Origin: Alienimonas chondri
GTDB lineage: Bacteria > Planctomycetota > Planctomycetia > Planctomycetales > Planctomycetaceae
Assembly (NCBI RefSeq): GCF_013036045.1
Contig: NZ_WTPX01000006.1
Location: 40,001-104,000 of the forward strand
Reading direction: 5' to 3'
Length of the DNA stretch: 64,000 nucleotides
The position numbers and the translations under genes were made by a program. Below the pieces are notes generated by a model, which had not been told where the DNA came from, made no database searches, and saw only the letters and a program-made list of their open reading frames with translations. Each line of letters begins with the position of its first letter. Position 1 is the stretch's first letter. Shown one piece after another: positions 54,503-64,000 of the stretch.

Positions 54503-57500
54503 ATGGACGACTCTTTTGCAGATACCGCTGACACCGGGCTCGGTCGTTCCAGACCACCGCAGCAACGGACCTCAACGTTGTACGTGGTGGGCATTGGGGC
54601 GTCCGCGGGGGGCCTCGAAGCGTTAGAACGCGTGTTCCGGGCGATGCCGGCGGACACGGGGATGGCATTCGTCATCGTGCAGCATCTGGCGATGGAGCAC
54701 CGCTCCATGATGCCGGAGTTGGCCGCCAAATGGACGGCGATGCCCGTCCGTCAAGCCGAGGACCGCATCGCCTTGCGGGGCGATCACATCTATTTGCTAC
54801 CGCCCGGCAAGGAGATGATTCTCTCGGAGAACCGGCTGCTACTGACCGACCGGGACCCGGATCAAACGCTCTCGCTGCCGATCGATCGATTTTTTGCCAG
54901 CTTGGCTCGAGATCGAGGACGGCACGCGATCGCGGTGGTGCTGAGCGGGACCGGCAGCGACGGATCTCGGGGTTTGGTCCGCGTGCGAGACGCCGGCGGT
55001 CTTGTCATCGCTCAAACCGCGGACACCGCGGAGTTCGACGGGATGCCTCGCAGCGCCTTGGACACCGGGGCGGTGCATGTGGTTTTGGCGCCGGAGAAGG
55101 TCGGTCCGACGTTGGCGGAGTTCTCGCAGTGCCCGGACATCGACGCTGTCATCGAATCGGCCCGACCTGTTAAAAGCGGCGGCGAAGGCCTCACCCGCGT
55201 CTTCGAACTGCTGCGGGAAGCGTACGGCATCGACTTCGCAGACTACAAAATCAGCACCGTCTCCCGCCGGACGGAGCGGCGGATCCTGCTCGGCCGGGCG
55301 ACCGATCTTGATGACTACGTCGATCAACTAGAGAACGATCCGGAAGAGCTCTCCCGGCTGTACCACGACCTGCTCATCGGGGTGACGGAGTTCTTCCGCG
55401 ATCCGGAGGCGTGGGCGGCGTTCTCGGAGGCGATCAAGACGATCTTGGAGCGGAAGGAAGACGGCGAGGAAGTCCGGGTGTGGAGCGCCGGCTGCGCCGC
55501 GGGACCGGAGGCCTATACATTGGCGATCGTGTTGGCAGAGCGGATGCGTCGGAGCGGCCGCGAGTTGCCGGTCAAGGTGTTCGCCACGGACGTCCACCGC
55601 GAATCGCTCAACGCCGCCGGGGCCGGCGAATACGACGCCGACGCCCTCGCGAAACTGCCCGCCGAGCTGCGGGATCGGTACTTCACGGAGTCCGACGGGG
55701 GGCGGATGCGCGTGCGGCCGGAGCTGCGGCGGAACGTGGTGTTCAGCTCCCACAGCATCATCAAGGATCCGCCGTTCACGCGGCTGGACGCGATCTGCTG
55801 CCGGAATGTGCTAATCTACTTGCAGACGCCGGCCCAGCGGAAAGCGATCTCGCTCTTTCACTTCGGGCTGAAGGCCGGCGGTTTGATGCTGATGGGCGGC
55901 AGCGAATCGCCGGGCGAACTGACAAGCGAATTCGAGTCGATCGGCTCGCACGAGAAACTTTTCCGGAAGCGACGCGATGTAAACCTGCACCGGACGGTGC
56001 GGAGCCCGTTGAGCGGCGGCGGGGCCGGCGGCGGGGCGACGACGCGGGCGGACGCCCTCGCCCGACGGCTCGCTCTCACGGTGCCGCGGTCCGGGCGCGG
56101 GGCCGGCGACCGGCTGACCGGGTACTACGACGTCCTGCTGGGCAAGTTCATCCCCCCGGCGATGCTGGTCGGCAGCGACCGTCGCCTGCTGCACACCTTC
56201 GGCGGGGCGGGTTCGCTCCTCCAGCAACCGGACGGTCGTCAAACTGACGACCTGTTCGCCCGCCTACCCGCAGATCTGCGGGCGACCGCCGCGGGCGGTT
56301 TTCAACGGGCCCTCCGCGACGGTAAGGAGGTCGCGTTCCGGGCCGTCCCGGTTCCGCTTCCGGGCAGTGCGGACGCTGCGACCACCACAGTGCACTTCAC
56401 GCCAGTCACGCACCCGGACGACGGGGACGTCTCCGCCGTGCTGATCCGGTTCGCCCCGGAGACGGCCGGCTCCCCCGAAGTCGGTGCAAACGGCGGGGCA
56501 GACGAAGCCCCCGCCGCCGCCCCAGTTGAGCAGTTCGTTCCTCAAAGCACCGCGTCCGACGATGCGGAGGCCGAACGCCTGCGGGAAGAACTGAACTACA
56601 CCCGCGAAAACCTCAACGCGCTCGTCGAGGAGCTGGAGGCCAGCAACGAGGAACTGCAAACGACCAACGAGGAGTTGATTTCCACCAACGAGGAGATGCA
56701 GAGCACCAACGAGGAACTTAACTCCGTCAACGAGGAACTTTACAGCCTCAACGCGGAGTATCAGGCGAAGATTCGCGAGCTGACGGAGCTGTCCGACGAC
56801 GTCGAGAACCTGCTCCGCAGCACGGACGTGCACACGGTGTTTCTGGACGGGGAGTTGCGGGTGCGGAAGTTCACTCCACGGGCGGCGGAACTGTTCAATC
56901 TGGTGGACTCCGACGTCGGCCGACGGTTCGACAGCTTCCGTCACCGGATCGACGTGCCGGATTTGGCCGAAGACCTCGCCGGCATGCTGGAAGACGGCAC
57001 CACGCTGGAGAAAGAGGTCCGTGGTCCCCACGGCGAACCCTACCTGTTGCGAGTGCTCCCCTACCGAAACGACGTCGACGGCTCCGACTCCCCAGGGACG
57101 CAAGAAGCGCCCGGCGCCGGCGGGGCGGTGTTGACGCTGGTCGACATCCACGCGCTGCGGCAGGCGGAGCAGCGCTTCACGATCGCGCTGCGGGCTTCCG
57201 GACGGGCGATGGTGTTGGCGGACGCGGGCGGCCGCGTCGTGCTGGCCACTCCGGTCGCGGCGAAGCTATTCGGTGCCGGCGACGCCGACGAACTGGTCGG
57301 CACGAAGCTGTCCGACCGGCTCACTGAAGGCGACTTTGCTCGGTTGAAGGCGAGCGGCGCGGGGGCCGACGGCGGCGGCGTGCCCGTCGACCACGCCGGG
57401 ATGACGGCGTTGCGGGTCGACGGCGCCACGTTCCCCGTCGCCGTCTCCGTCGCCCGGGCCGACGAGGCCGACGGCACCTACCTGCTCGCGACCTTCGTCG

Positions 57501-59575
57501 ATACCGGCGGCAGAGACGCTTTAGAGCAGAAACTCGAGCGGAAGCAGCATGAACTGCAAGCCGTGCTGGAGAACAGTCGCGCCGCGGTCTTCATTAAAGA
57601 CCTCGACGGCCGGTACGAATTAACAAACTCGTTCCTTGAAGATTTGGCTGGCAACCCGGAGGGCGGGATGGTCGGCAAGACCGACGCCGACCTCTGGCCG
57701 CCGGCTTTCGCCGCCCGCTACCGGGAGCACGATCTCCGCGTGATAAAATCCGGACAGCCGGAGCAATTCGAGGAGCAGACGGAGAACGGCCGAGAGCCGC
57801 GTAGCTTCCTCTCACTAAAGTTTCCCGTCTGCGACGCCGAAGGCCGCGTGATCGCCACCGGCGGCGTCGCCACGGATATCACGGCTCAGAAACGCCAAAC
57901 TCAGCGGGCCGAAGCCGCCCTCAGTCAGCGGGACACCTTCCTGGCGATGCTCTCGCACGAACTTCGCAACCCTTTGGCGGCGGTCACCGGCGGCCTGAGA
58001 TTGCTGGACGGACCGGGCGGCGACGCACAACGGGACTGGGTGGAGGGAATGGTCCGCCGGCAGGTCGGGCAACTGTCTCGACTCACCGACGACCTGCTGG
58101 ACGTCTCCCGTGTCAGCCGCGGACGCATCGAACTGAAAAGGGCTTGGACCGATCTACGAGCCGTCGCGGAACGGGCCGTTGAGGCCGTCGGCGACCGCTT
58201 CGCCGACCGTGGACAGACCGTCAGCCTCGAGTTGCCCGACGACCACCTCGCCGTCGACGGCGACGGGAACCGACTGGAGCAGATCGTCGTCAACCTGCTG
58301 ACGAATGCCGCCCGGTACAGCGAAACCGGCGACGAAACCGCTGTGGTGGTTCGTCGCGATCGCGGCGACGCCGTGCTTGAGGTCCGGGACGAAGGCCGCG
58401 GAATCGACGAGGATCTTCTGGAAGAAATTTTCGGGCTGTTCGACCGCGGGATCGAAGTCGCCGGCAAGGCCGAGGGCGGACTGGGCGTCGGTCTGACGCT
58501 GGCCCGTCAACTGGCCGAACTGCACGGCGGCTCGCTGGTCGCCGCGAGCGACGGCGTGGGATCCGGCAGCACGTTCACGCTCCGCGTGAAAGCGACGAAC
58601 GCCCCGGTCCCGCCCGGCCGGGATCGGGGCGGAGAGCCGGTCTTGGGGCCGACGCGGGTCTTGGTCGTCGACGACAACGTTGATTTCGCGAGGGGGCTCG
58701 GGGCCTTCTTTCTGGATCTCGGACACTTAGTCCGTGTCGAGAACGACGGGGCCGCCGCCCCGCCCGCCGCCCGCCAGTTCAAACCGGACTTAGTCCTGCT
58801 GGACCTCGGTCTTCCCGGTCTGACCGGCTGGGAAGTCGCCGCACAATTGCGGGTCGATCCGCAGTTCGACCGAACTGCGATCCTGGCAATCAGCGGGTAC
58901 GGGCAGGAGGAAGACCGCCGCCGCAGCGCCGAGGCCGGGATCGACGCCCACCTGACCAAGCCAGTCGACCACGACGAACTGCTCCGCGCCGCCGCCGCCC
59001 GGCTCGCAGCACGTCGTAAGGCAAATCGCGGGGAAGTAGATCGCGACGAGAGGCCGGCGCCAGCGGTGATCACTGTCCGCAACGCCGACGACGAGGGTGC
59101 GGGCGTGCGCATGCTCGTTATTGAGGACGATCGAGCGATGCGGTTGCTGTTGGAGCGGATGGCGGAGCGAATCGGAGCGACCGTCGTTTCCGCCGCCGAC
59201 GGCGCCGCCGCCTTGGCCGCCGACCGGGCCGCCGAGAACGGCCGATGGAATCTCGTGCTCTGCGACCTGACGCTGCCGGGCGGGATGGACGGCTGCGACG
59301 TCGGCCGAGCCCTTGCGGACGCCGCCGACGCCCGCGAGATGCAGGCCCGTGACGCCGGCGAGCCCGTCGCTCCGCGACCATTGATGTATGCGGTCTCCTC
59401 CCATGACGAGGAAACGTGGCGGGACCGGGTCCAGAACGCCGGCTTCGACGGCTTCATCCAGAAGCCCGTCAGCCACGATCGGCTTCGGGAATTGATTCAG
59501 TCCGCCGCGACGCGACTTCGGCCGTCCGGACGTCCCGCTCTTCAAGTCACAGCTGAGGTCGAGTTAAATCGCTGA
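54503..59575 (+). CDS. CheB-CheR-PAS-histidine kinase-REC-REC protein
   Basis: A 1690-residue signalling protein. Residues about 28-215: CheB methylesterase (GIGASAGGLEAL with Ser, VIVQHLAMEHRS with His, VVLSGTGSDGSRG with Asp). Residues about 225-500: CheR methyltransferase (VTEFFRDPEAW, VWSAGCAAGPEAYTLAIVLA, CCRNVLIYLQ). Residues about 690-765: coiled coil with repeated TNEELISTNEEMQS. Two or three PAS folds follow, with a HisKA at His1152 in MLSHELRNPLA, HATPase (NLLTNAARYSE, GGLGVGLTLAR), REC at Asp1434 (VLLDLGLPG) and a second REC at Asp1588 (LCDLTLPGG). CheB/CheR fused to a kinase suggests adaptation by methylation in the same chain. No chemoreceptor lies nearby. Confidence 0.92.
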   Translation: MDDSFADTADTGLGRSRPPQQRTSTLYVVGIGASAGGLEALERVFRAMPADTGMAFVIVQHLAMEHRSMMPELAAKWTAMPVRQAEDRIALRGDHIYLLPPGKEMILSENRLLLTDRDPDQTLSLPIDRFFASLARDRGRHAIAVVLSGTGSDGSRGLVRVRDAGGLVIAQTADTAEFDGMPRSALDTGAVHVVLAPEKVGPTLAEFSQCPDIDAVIESARPVKSGGEGLTRVFELLREAYGIDFADYKISTVSRRTERRILLGRATDLDDYVDQLENDPEELSRLYHDLLIGVTEFFRDPEAWAAFSEAIKTILERKEDGEEVRVWSAGCAAGPEAYTLAIVLAERMRRSGRELPVKVFATDVHRESLNAAGAGEYDADALAKLPAELRDRYFTESDGGRMRVRPELRRNVVFSSHSIIKDPPFTRLDAICCRNVLIYLQTPAQRKAISLFHFGLKAGGLMLMGGSESPGELTSEFESIGSHEKLFRKRRDVNLHRTVRSPLSGGGAGGGATTRADALARRLALTVPRSGRGAGDRLTGYYDVLLGKFIPPAMLVGSDRRLLHTFGGAGSLLQQPDGRQTDDLFARLPADLRATAAGGFQRALRDGKEVAFRAVPVPLPGSADAATTTVHFTPVTHPDDGDVSAVLIRFAPETAGSPEVGANGGADEAPAAAPVEQFVPQSTASDDAEAERLREELNYTRENLNALVEELEASNEELQTTNEELISTNEEMQSTNEELNSVNEELYSLNAEYQAKIRELTELSDDVENLLRSTDVHTVFLDGELRVRKFTPRAAELFNLVDSDVGRRFDSFRHRIDVPDLAEDLAGMLEDGTTLEKEVRGPHGEPYLLRVLPYRNDVDGSDSPGTQEAPGAGGAVLTLVDIHALRQAEQRFTIALRASGRAMVLADAGGRVVLATPVAAKLFGAGDADELVGTKLSDRLTEGDFARLKASGAGADGGGVPVDHAGMTALRVDGATFPVAVSVARADEADGTYLLATFVDTGGRDALEQKLERKQHELQAVLENSRAAVFIKDLDGRYELTNSFLEDLAGNPEGGMVGKTDADLWPPAFAARYREHDLRVIKSGQPEQFEEQTENGREPRSFLSLKFPVCDAEGRVIATGGVATDITAQKRQTQRAEAALSQRDTFLAMLSHELRNPLAAVTGGLRLLDGPGGDAQRDWVEGMVRRQVGQLSRLTDDLLDVSRVSRGRIELKRAWTDLRAVAERAVEAVGDRFADRGQTVSLELPDDHLAVDGDGNRLEQIVVNLLTNAARYSETGDETAVVVRRDRGDAVLEVRDEGRGIDEDLLEEIFGLFDRGIEVAGKAEGGLGVGLTLARQLAELHGGSLVAASDGVGSGSTFTLRVKATNAPVPPGRDRGGEPVLGPTRVLVVDDNVDFARGLGAFFLDLGHLVRVENDGAAAPPAARQFKPDLVLLDLGLPGLTGWEVAAQLRVDPQFDRTAILAISGYGQEEDRRRSAEAGIDAHLTKPVDHDELLRAAAARLAARRKANRGEVDRDERPAPAVITVRNADDEGAGVRMLVIEDDRAMRLLLERMAERIGATVVSAADGAAALAADRAAENGRWNLVLCDLTLPGGMDGCDVGRALADAADAREMQARDAGEPVAPRPLMYAVSSHDEETWRDRVQNAGFDGFIQKPVSHDRLRELIQSAATRLRPSGRPALQVTAEVELNR

Positions 59576-60329
59576 CACCGTACCCGCCGTCTCCTGCCGC
59601 CATCAGACTTTCTTCGAGACGATCAAGCCAAAACCCTGCGATGCGTCACGCGGTAGCCCACGAGCATCGAACCCTCGGCCTGAGGGGTGCAGCAACTGCG
59701 GCACGACCCGGATTTTGATACAGGTTGAGGTGAGACCCAAGGCTCAAGCGCCACGGAGCGACATCGAGAGGATAGGATCGCCCCAGTCCATGCCCGGCCG
59801 CGATTCATTGGAAAAGCTGGCAGCGGTACTCAGGCTGATTCGGTGGGACTTGGTTGTCCGCGTCAAGACGCGGGAGGGCGGGCCTATTTCCTCGGTGAGT
59901 AGAAGCTGAACAGTGCGGGTTGTCCGGACTTACGGAGGCCTGCCAACATCGAATCTCCGCGGCGTCCGCTGGATGTGCGTCTGAATGCCGACGCGATCCG
60001 AGCGTCGTCCGGGCACGGGTCGACGACAAGGGCCGATGCTGACCTCATCGTGTGTGTTCCGCTCTGCTGGGGGGGGTATGCACTCAAACCGGCAGCCGAA
60101 GCAGGGCGGCTGGCCCCAGAAAAGCCGATTGACAACAGGACGATTCAACGAATTGATTGTCACTGCGGGCTGTCGAAAACTATGCCGCTCATGTCCAGGG
60201 CGACTCCTGAAGCGGCGGCTGGTTTTCGCGATGGAGGAGGCATACCATCGCCCCCCCCCACGCGCTCCTATTCTCTACCGGACGCCGCCCGGGGGCGGAA
60301 CGGATTCCTTTGACCTCGTCCCACCGCCC
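59576..60329. other. Gap before the KaiC-like operon
   Basis: About 750 bases with no supported gene. Near 59805-59905, SLEKLAAVLRLIRWDLVVRV is reminiscent of an IS4-type transposase fragment. A minus-strand frame around 59890-60050 reads ALVVDPCPDDARIASAF, reminiscent of the start of a receiver domain. Both are weak. The promoter of the operon should be here. Confidence 0.35.
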
Positions 60330-60800
60330 ATGACTGACGAGCGAGAGAGTCAGCTCGACGCGGCGACGCACGCTCGGGCCGAACGGATTGTTGCCGAACG
60401 GCTGCAACAGGTTCGGCAGGACGAAACGCTCGCCGTCTACAAAGATCTCCTCGATTCGATCTGGGCGAGGCTGGAGCCGACGCTAGGCGGGTTTACCGTC
60501 CAGGTGCTGTTCGACCGGGCGTTGACGCGTTCGGCCAAGGATTACCCGTTGCTGTCGCAACTCTCCGTCACCCCGGGCGGTGTCGAGTTCGAAGCGCTGC
60601 GTGAGGTCTTGGCGGGCGCATCGGCGCCGGAGGAAGTGGAGGCCTCCCGCGTCGCCCTCCGAGAGTTGATTTTGCAGCTGTTCGACCTCTTGGGGCTGCT
60701 GACGGGCGACATCATCGTTCGGCGATTGCTCGCCGAGATGGACGGCGACACACAGTCCAATGGGCGCCCGGCGCCGCAGGGAGCGAGCCTCCAGTCATGA
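60330..60800 (+). CDS. Helical protein of the KaiC-like operon
   Basis: A protein of 156 residues from the ATG at 60330 (MTDERESQLDAATHARAERI). It is all-helical, with KDLLDSIWARLEPTLGGFTV and LRELILQLFDLLGLLTGDII. No family is recognised. Its stop overlaps the KaiC-like start (ATGA), so it is coupled and may be a partner or regulator of that ATPase. Confidence 0.6.
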   Translation: MTDERESQLDAATHARAERIVAERLQQVRQDETLAVYKDLLDSIWARLEPTLGGFTVQVLFDRALTRSAKDYPLLSQLSVTPGGVEFEALREVLAGASAPEEVEASRVALRELILQLFDLLGLLTGDIIVRRLLAEMDGDTQSNGRPAPQGASLQS

Positions 60801-62494
60801 CCGATGCTATTGCCCCCTCCCGCGATCCGCATGTGGCGGAGCCCCGACGAAACGCGATGCGGCGTGTTCCGACCGGCGTGCCCGGGCTAGATCCAATCCT
60901 CAACGGCGGGTTGCCAGACCGGAGTTTGTGCGTGATCGCCGGGCGGCCGGGGACCGGCAAAACGGTTCTGACCCATCAGACGCTGTTTCACACGCTGGGG
61001 TCGGACGATCGTGCCCTCTACCTCACCACGCTCGCCGAGCCGAGCGTCAAGATGGTGCGGTACATGCAAACGTTCGACTTTTACGAGCCGGACCGCGTCG
61101 GCACGCAGCTGATCTACCGGAACATCGGTGAGACGCTGCGGACCGGCGGGTTCGATGCGGCGTTGGAGCAGGTCGCGGCACTCATCAAAGAGCACCAGCC
61201 GCGGTTTGTAGTGATTGACAGCTTCAAGATCATCGACCGGATCGTGCCTGAGTCAGGAGGTGGAGGTATCCGAGAGTTCAGCTACCGGCTCGCGGTGCAG
61301 CTCGCGGCGTGGGACGTGACCGGTTTCTTGGTGGGGGAGTACACCGAAGACGACATCACCAACGACGGCGTGTTCACGATCGCCGACGGCATCGTCCACC
61401 TGTACGTGAAGCGTCAGTCGATGTACACGCAGCGTTACCTGGAGGTGATGAAGTTCCGCGGGACGGAGTTCTTCGCCGGGCAGCACCCCTACGAGATCAC
61501 GTCCGACGGCATCACGGTTTCGGCCCGGGTGAACGCGAGGATGACGCATTCCGACATGCGGACGGGGCAGCGACGCGTCTCGTCCGGCGTGGGGGCGCTG
61601 GACGAGATGCTGCACGGCGGGCTGCAGGAGGGCACCGCAGCGATGCTGGCGGGCGGCTCTGGGACGGGGAAGACCCTGATCGGGTTGCAGTTCATCGTCG
61701 CCGCCGCGGCCCGCGGGGAGCGGAGCGTGATCGCAGGGTTCCAGGAGAACCCCAACCACCTCGAGCAGGTCGCCGCCGGCTTCGGCTGGGATCTAGCGGG
61801 GTTGAAGCGGAAGGGCCTGCTCGAGCACCTGTACCGGTCCCCGGTCGAAATTCAGCCCGACCGCCACTTTCACGCAATCCGCGAGGCCATCGACCGCGGC
61901 GACACAAAGCTGTTGCTGGTCGACTCCATGAAGGACATCGAAGCCGGCACCGCCGACGCCGATCGCTACCGGGACTTCCTCTACTCGATGGTGATGGCCA
62001 TTAAGGGCAAGGGCGTCACGCTGCTGTTGACGAACGAGATCCCGGAGCTGTTCGGGCCGTTCCAGTTCAGCGAGTACGGCATCTCGTTCATCACTGACGC
62101 GATCCTCGTGCTGCGGTACGTGGAGTTGGGCGGATCGATGACCCGAGCGCTCAGCGTGATGAAATTGCGGGGCTCGCGGCACAGCAAGGAGATTCGCGAG
62201 TTCGAGATCAACGACGAGGGCCTGCACCTCCTCGATCCGATCACCGCCTACACCGGCGTGATGACCGGCGTCCCCACCGGCACGGACAGCCCCACGCTCC
62301 GGCATCTGCCGGAGTCCGCCCGGGCGGTGATCGGCACGTTGAAACGCATCGGCCCGGCGGACGCCGCCGCCGTCGCCGCCGGGGTCAACGCGGACCCGGC
62401 AACCGTGCAGGCTGAGCTGTCCCTGCTCGAGCAGCAGGGCCTTGTGTTGAAGATCAGTCGGGACGGCAATTCCGTCTACCGGCCGACCGTTTAG
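60797..62494 (+). CDS. KaiC-like double RecA ATPase with winged-helix tail
   Basis: A protein of 565 residues with two KaiC/RadA-type domains. The first has Walker A IAGRPGTGKTVLTHQTL near residue 55, LTTLAEPSVKM, and Walker B RFVVIDSFKIID. The second has LAGGSGTGKTLIGLQFIV near residue 295, GFQENPNHLEQ and LLLVDSMKDIE. After about residue 500, RAVIGTLKRIGPADAAAVAA with LLEQQGLVLKISRDG is a winged-helix-like module, not part of cyanobacterial KaiC. No KaiA or KaiB is nearby. A role in signalling or stress control rather than a circadian clock is likely. Confidence 0.88.
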   Translation: MTDAIAPSRDPHVAEPRRNAMRRVPTGVPGLDPILNGGLPDRSLCVIAGRPGTGKTVLTHQTLFHTLGSDDRALYLTTLAEPSVKMVRYMQTFDFYEPDRVGTQLIYRNIGETLRTGGFDAALEQVAALIKEHQPRFVVIDSFKIIDRIVPESGGGGIREFSYRLAVQLAAWDVTGFLVGEYTEDDITNDGVFTIADGIVHLYVKRQSMYTQRYLEVMKFRGTEFFAGQHPYEITSDGITVSARVNARMTHSDMRTGQRRVSSGVGALDEMLHGGLQEGTAAMLAGGSGTGKTLIGLQFIVAAAARGERSVIAGFQENPNHLEQVAAGFGWDLAGLKRKGLLEHLYRSPVEIQPDRHFHAIREAIDRGDTKLLLVDSMKDIEAGTADADRYRDFLYSMVMAIKGKGVTLLLTNEIPELFGPFQFSEYGISFITDAILVLRYVELGGSMTRALSVMKLRGSRHSKEIREFEINDEGLHLLDPITAYTGVMTGVPTGTDSPTLRHLPESARAVIGTLKRIGPADAAAVAAGVNADPATVQAELSLLEQQGLVLKISRDGNSVYRPTV

Positions 62495-62669
62495 AGCCAC
62501 TGGTGAGAGCGACCGTGGCGGAACCGTTCTCGGCGGCCCTGTTGCGGCCGAACCCGTCGTCGCCCGTGCCTACATTTCCTCCTGCCCCGTGGCGACGAGC
62601 CGGCGGATCCCGTGACAACAACCGGGACGCCCGCCGTCGCCCCCGCCCCGACACCTTCGAGGGATCGAC

Positions 62670-64000
62670 GTGAGCGAGATCCAGCACCTCTCCACCGGCG
62701 TCGAGCACCTCGACGACGTGCTCGGCGGGGGACTCCCGATCTACTCCTGCCAGATCGTCGCCGGCGGGCCGGGGGCGGGAAAGACGATCCTCGCCCAGCA
62801 GATTGCCTTCCACACGCTCTCCGCCCGGCCCGACGCCCGGGCACTGTACCTGACCACCGTCTCCGAACCGATGCCGAAGGTGGTGCGGTTCATGCAGCAG
62901 TTTTCGTTCTTCAAAGCCGAGGCGGTCGGGGAACGGGTTCTGATCCAGGACGTCGGTCCGATGCTGCGGGAAGTGGCCCCGGATCAGGCAGTGGATGCCT
63001 TGATGGACTTGGTCACGGCCCACCGGCCGGACCTGCTGGTGATTGATTCGTTCAAAGCGATCCGCGATCTCCAGCAGGGGCCGGGGGATTTCCGACTGTT
63101 CGTCCATGACCTGGCGAGCCGGTTGGCGGCGGCCCGCTGCACGGCGCTGCTGCTGGGGGAATACGACCGCTCGGCCCTCGCCGACGGGGCGGAGTTCGCC
63201 GTGGCCGACGGGATCACCTTCCTCGAAACGACCAACCGGTACGGGGATTCTCAGCGGTCTTTGCAGGTGTTGAAGATGCGGGGGCAGGCGGCGGACCTGC
63301 GGTCGTTCCCGTTTCTGATCACCTCCGACGGCGTCAAGGTGCTCGCCAGCCGGGAGGAACCGGAACCGCGTCCGTCTACCCGGAAGCGGGTGCCGACTGG
63401 CGTGCCGGGGCTGGACGCCCTGCTGGACGGCGGGTTCCCCGGCGGGCGGGCCGTGCTGCTGTCCGGTCGATCCGGCACCGGCAAAACGACGTTGGGCCTG
63501 CAAATGCTCAACGTGGGCTGCCGGCGTGGCGAGCGGTCGCTGCTGATCTCCTTCGAACAGACCCCCGCCCGCCTGTGGGAGATGGCGGCGGGATTCGGCT
63601 GGGACCTGGAACAGCATGAGAGGGACGGGTTGCTGCGGACCGTGTACGTCCCGCAGTCGTCGGTGCGGGTCATACCGAACCTGGATCTCATCGCGGAGGC
63701 GATCGACGAGTTCCAGCCGGACCGCGTGCTGCTGGACTCGCTCGCCGCCTACCTGCACCGCGTTCGCGACCTTGGGGTACAGCAGGATATGACATTCCGG
63801 CTCGTCTCACTGATCCAGCAGCATGGGGCCACCGGGCTGTTGGTCAGCGACGCGACGAACGAGGCCGACGAGAGATTCAGCCGGTTCGGCGTCGAGGAGA
63901 CCGTCGCCGACGGCGTCGTCCTGCTCTCCACCGCGTCCGGAGAGTTCGGGCAGCGTCGTTACCTTCAGGTGCCCAAGATGCGTGCCTGCCCCCACGTCAC
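62670..64000 (+). CDS. Second KaiC-like double ATPase (3' partial)
   Basis: Starts at a GTG at 62670 with GAGGGA upstream. The frame stays open to the window end (443 codons). It opens SEIQHLSTGVEHLDDVLGGG, with Walker A GGPGAGKTILAQQ, Walker B LLVIDSFKAI, then a second domain with LSGRSGTGKTTLGLQM, SFEQTPARLWEMA and VLLDSLAAYL. It follows the first KaiC-like gene at 175 bases on the same strand, so the two may form a hetero-oligomer or a duplicated pair. The C-terminus is outside the window. Confidence 0.85.
   Translation, partial: MSEIQHLSTGVEHLDDVLGGGLPIYSCQIVAGGPGAGKTILAQQIAFHTLSARPDARALYLTTVSEPMPKVVRFMQQFSFFKAEAVGERVLIQDVGPMLREVAPDQAVDALMDLVTAHRPDLLVIDSFKAIRDLQQGPGDFRLFVHDLASRLAAARCTALLLGEYDRSALADGAEFAVADGITFLETTNRYGDSQRSLQVLKMRGQAADLRSFPFLITSDGVKVLASREEPEPRPSTRKRVPTGVPGLDALLDGGFPGGRAVLLSGRSGTGKTTLGLQMLNVGCRRGERSLLISFEQTPARLWEMAAGFGWDLEQHERDGLLRTVYVPQSSVRVIPNLDLIAEAIDEFQPDRVLLDSLAAYLHRVRDLGVQQDMTFRLVSLIQQHGATGLLVSDATNEADERFSRFGVEETVADGVVLLSTASGEFGQRRYLQVPKMRACPHV

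Noticed and set aside
60797..64000. A circadian clock operon
   Set aside because: No KaiA or KaiB gene is present and the first protein has a winged-helix tail.
1..64000. CRISPR array, rRNA operon or prophage structural genes
   Set aside because: No regularly spaced repeats of CRISPR size, no rRNA-like conserved blocks, and no capsid, terminase or tail proteins were seen.

Overview
The window is 64 kb of GC-rich, densely coding bacterial chromosome. The most likely source is a planctomycete. The clues are integrase remnants with an NQLRH / VYAERD-type C-terminus, a DUF1257-DUF2997-AAA cassette, secreted agarase-like and arylsulfotransferase-like proteins, and large chemotaxis-kinase and KaiC-like signalling proteins. 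This is inference from protein style; there is no rRNA gene or complete tRNA gene to confirm it.

Layout. 0-1.15 kb: 3' part of a membrane protein with a degenerate zincin motif. 1.65-6.4 kb (minus): light-sensing operon of heme oxygenase, bacteriophytochrome kinase, response regulator and REC-histidine kinase. 6.5-10.2 kb: a three-domain fusion (acyl-CoA dehydrogenase-like, PIG-L deacetylase, SAM methyltransferase) facing a family 2 glycosyltransferase. 10.5-12.1 kb: GntA-like N-hydroxylase plus a DUF1989 protein. 12.2-18.5 kb: ligase-associated DNA repair operon (exonuclease, ATP-dependent ligase, small membrane protein, Lhr-like helicase, PdeM). 18.5-30.4 kb: an IS5 remnant, then secreted sulfur/carbohydrate enzymes (alkylsulfatase-like MBL protein, arylsulfotransferase-like protein, agarase-like glycosidase), two SDR-type reductases, a DUF4437 protein, a cNMP/thioredoxin-reductase-like protein, and a quinone reductase divergent from an HxlR regulator.

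30.5-42.4 kb is a defence island. It opens with the 3' half of tRNA-Arg(CCG) and integrase debris. It carries an HNH endonuclease, an integrase-DUF488 chimera, a 1528-residue STAND NTPase with a nuclease-like N-terminus, a SIR2 protein, and a two-gene Pycsar system (cyclic nucleotide cyclase plus transmembrane effector). 42.7-49.4 kb is a plasmid-like accessory cassette: DUF1257, DUF2997, Ycf46-like AAA ATPase, several unknown proteins and a beta-clamp-like protein. Each gene has a strong Shine-Dalgarno site and several are separated by strong hairpins. It is followed by an intact IS110 element (49.4-51.0 kb) and a DDE insertion sequence broken by a 7-bp tandem duplication (51.6-53.1 kb).

53.3-64 kb: csrA, a 1690-residue CheB-CheR-PAS-kinase-REC-REC protein, then an operon with a small helical protein and two KaiC-like double ATPases, the second cut by the window end. 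Signalling therefore flanks both ends of the window, and the middle is a target for horizontal transfer.
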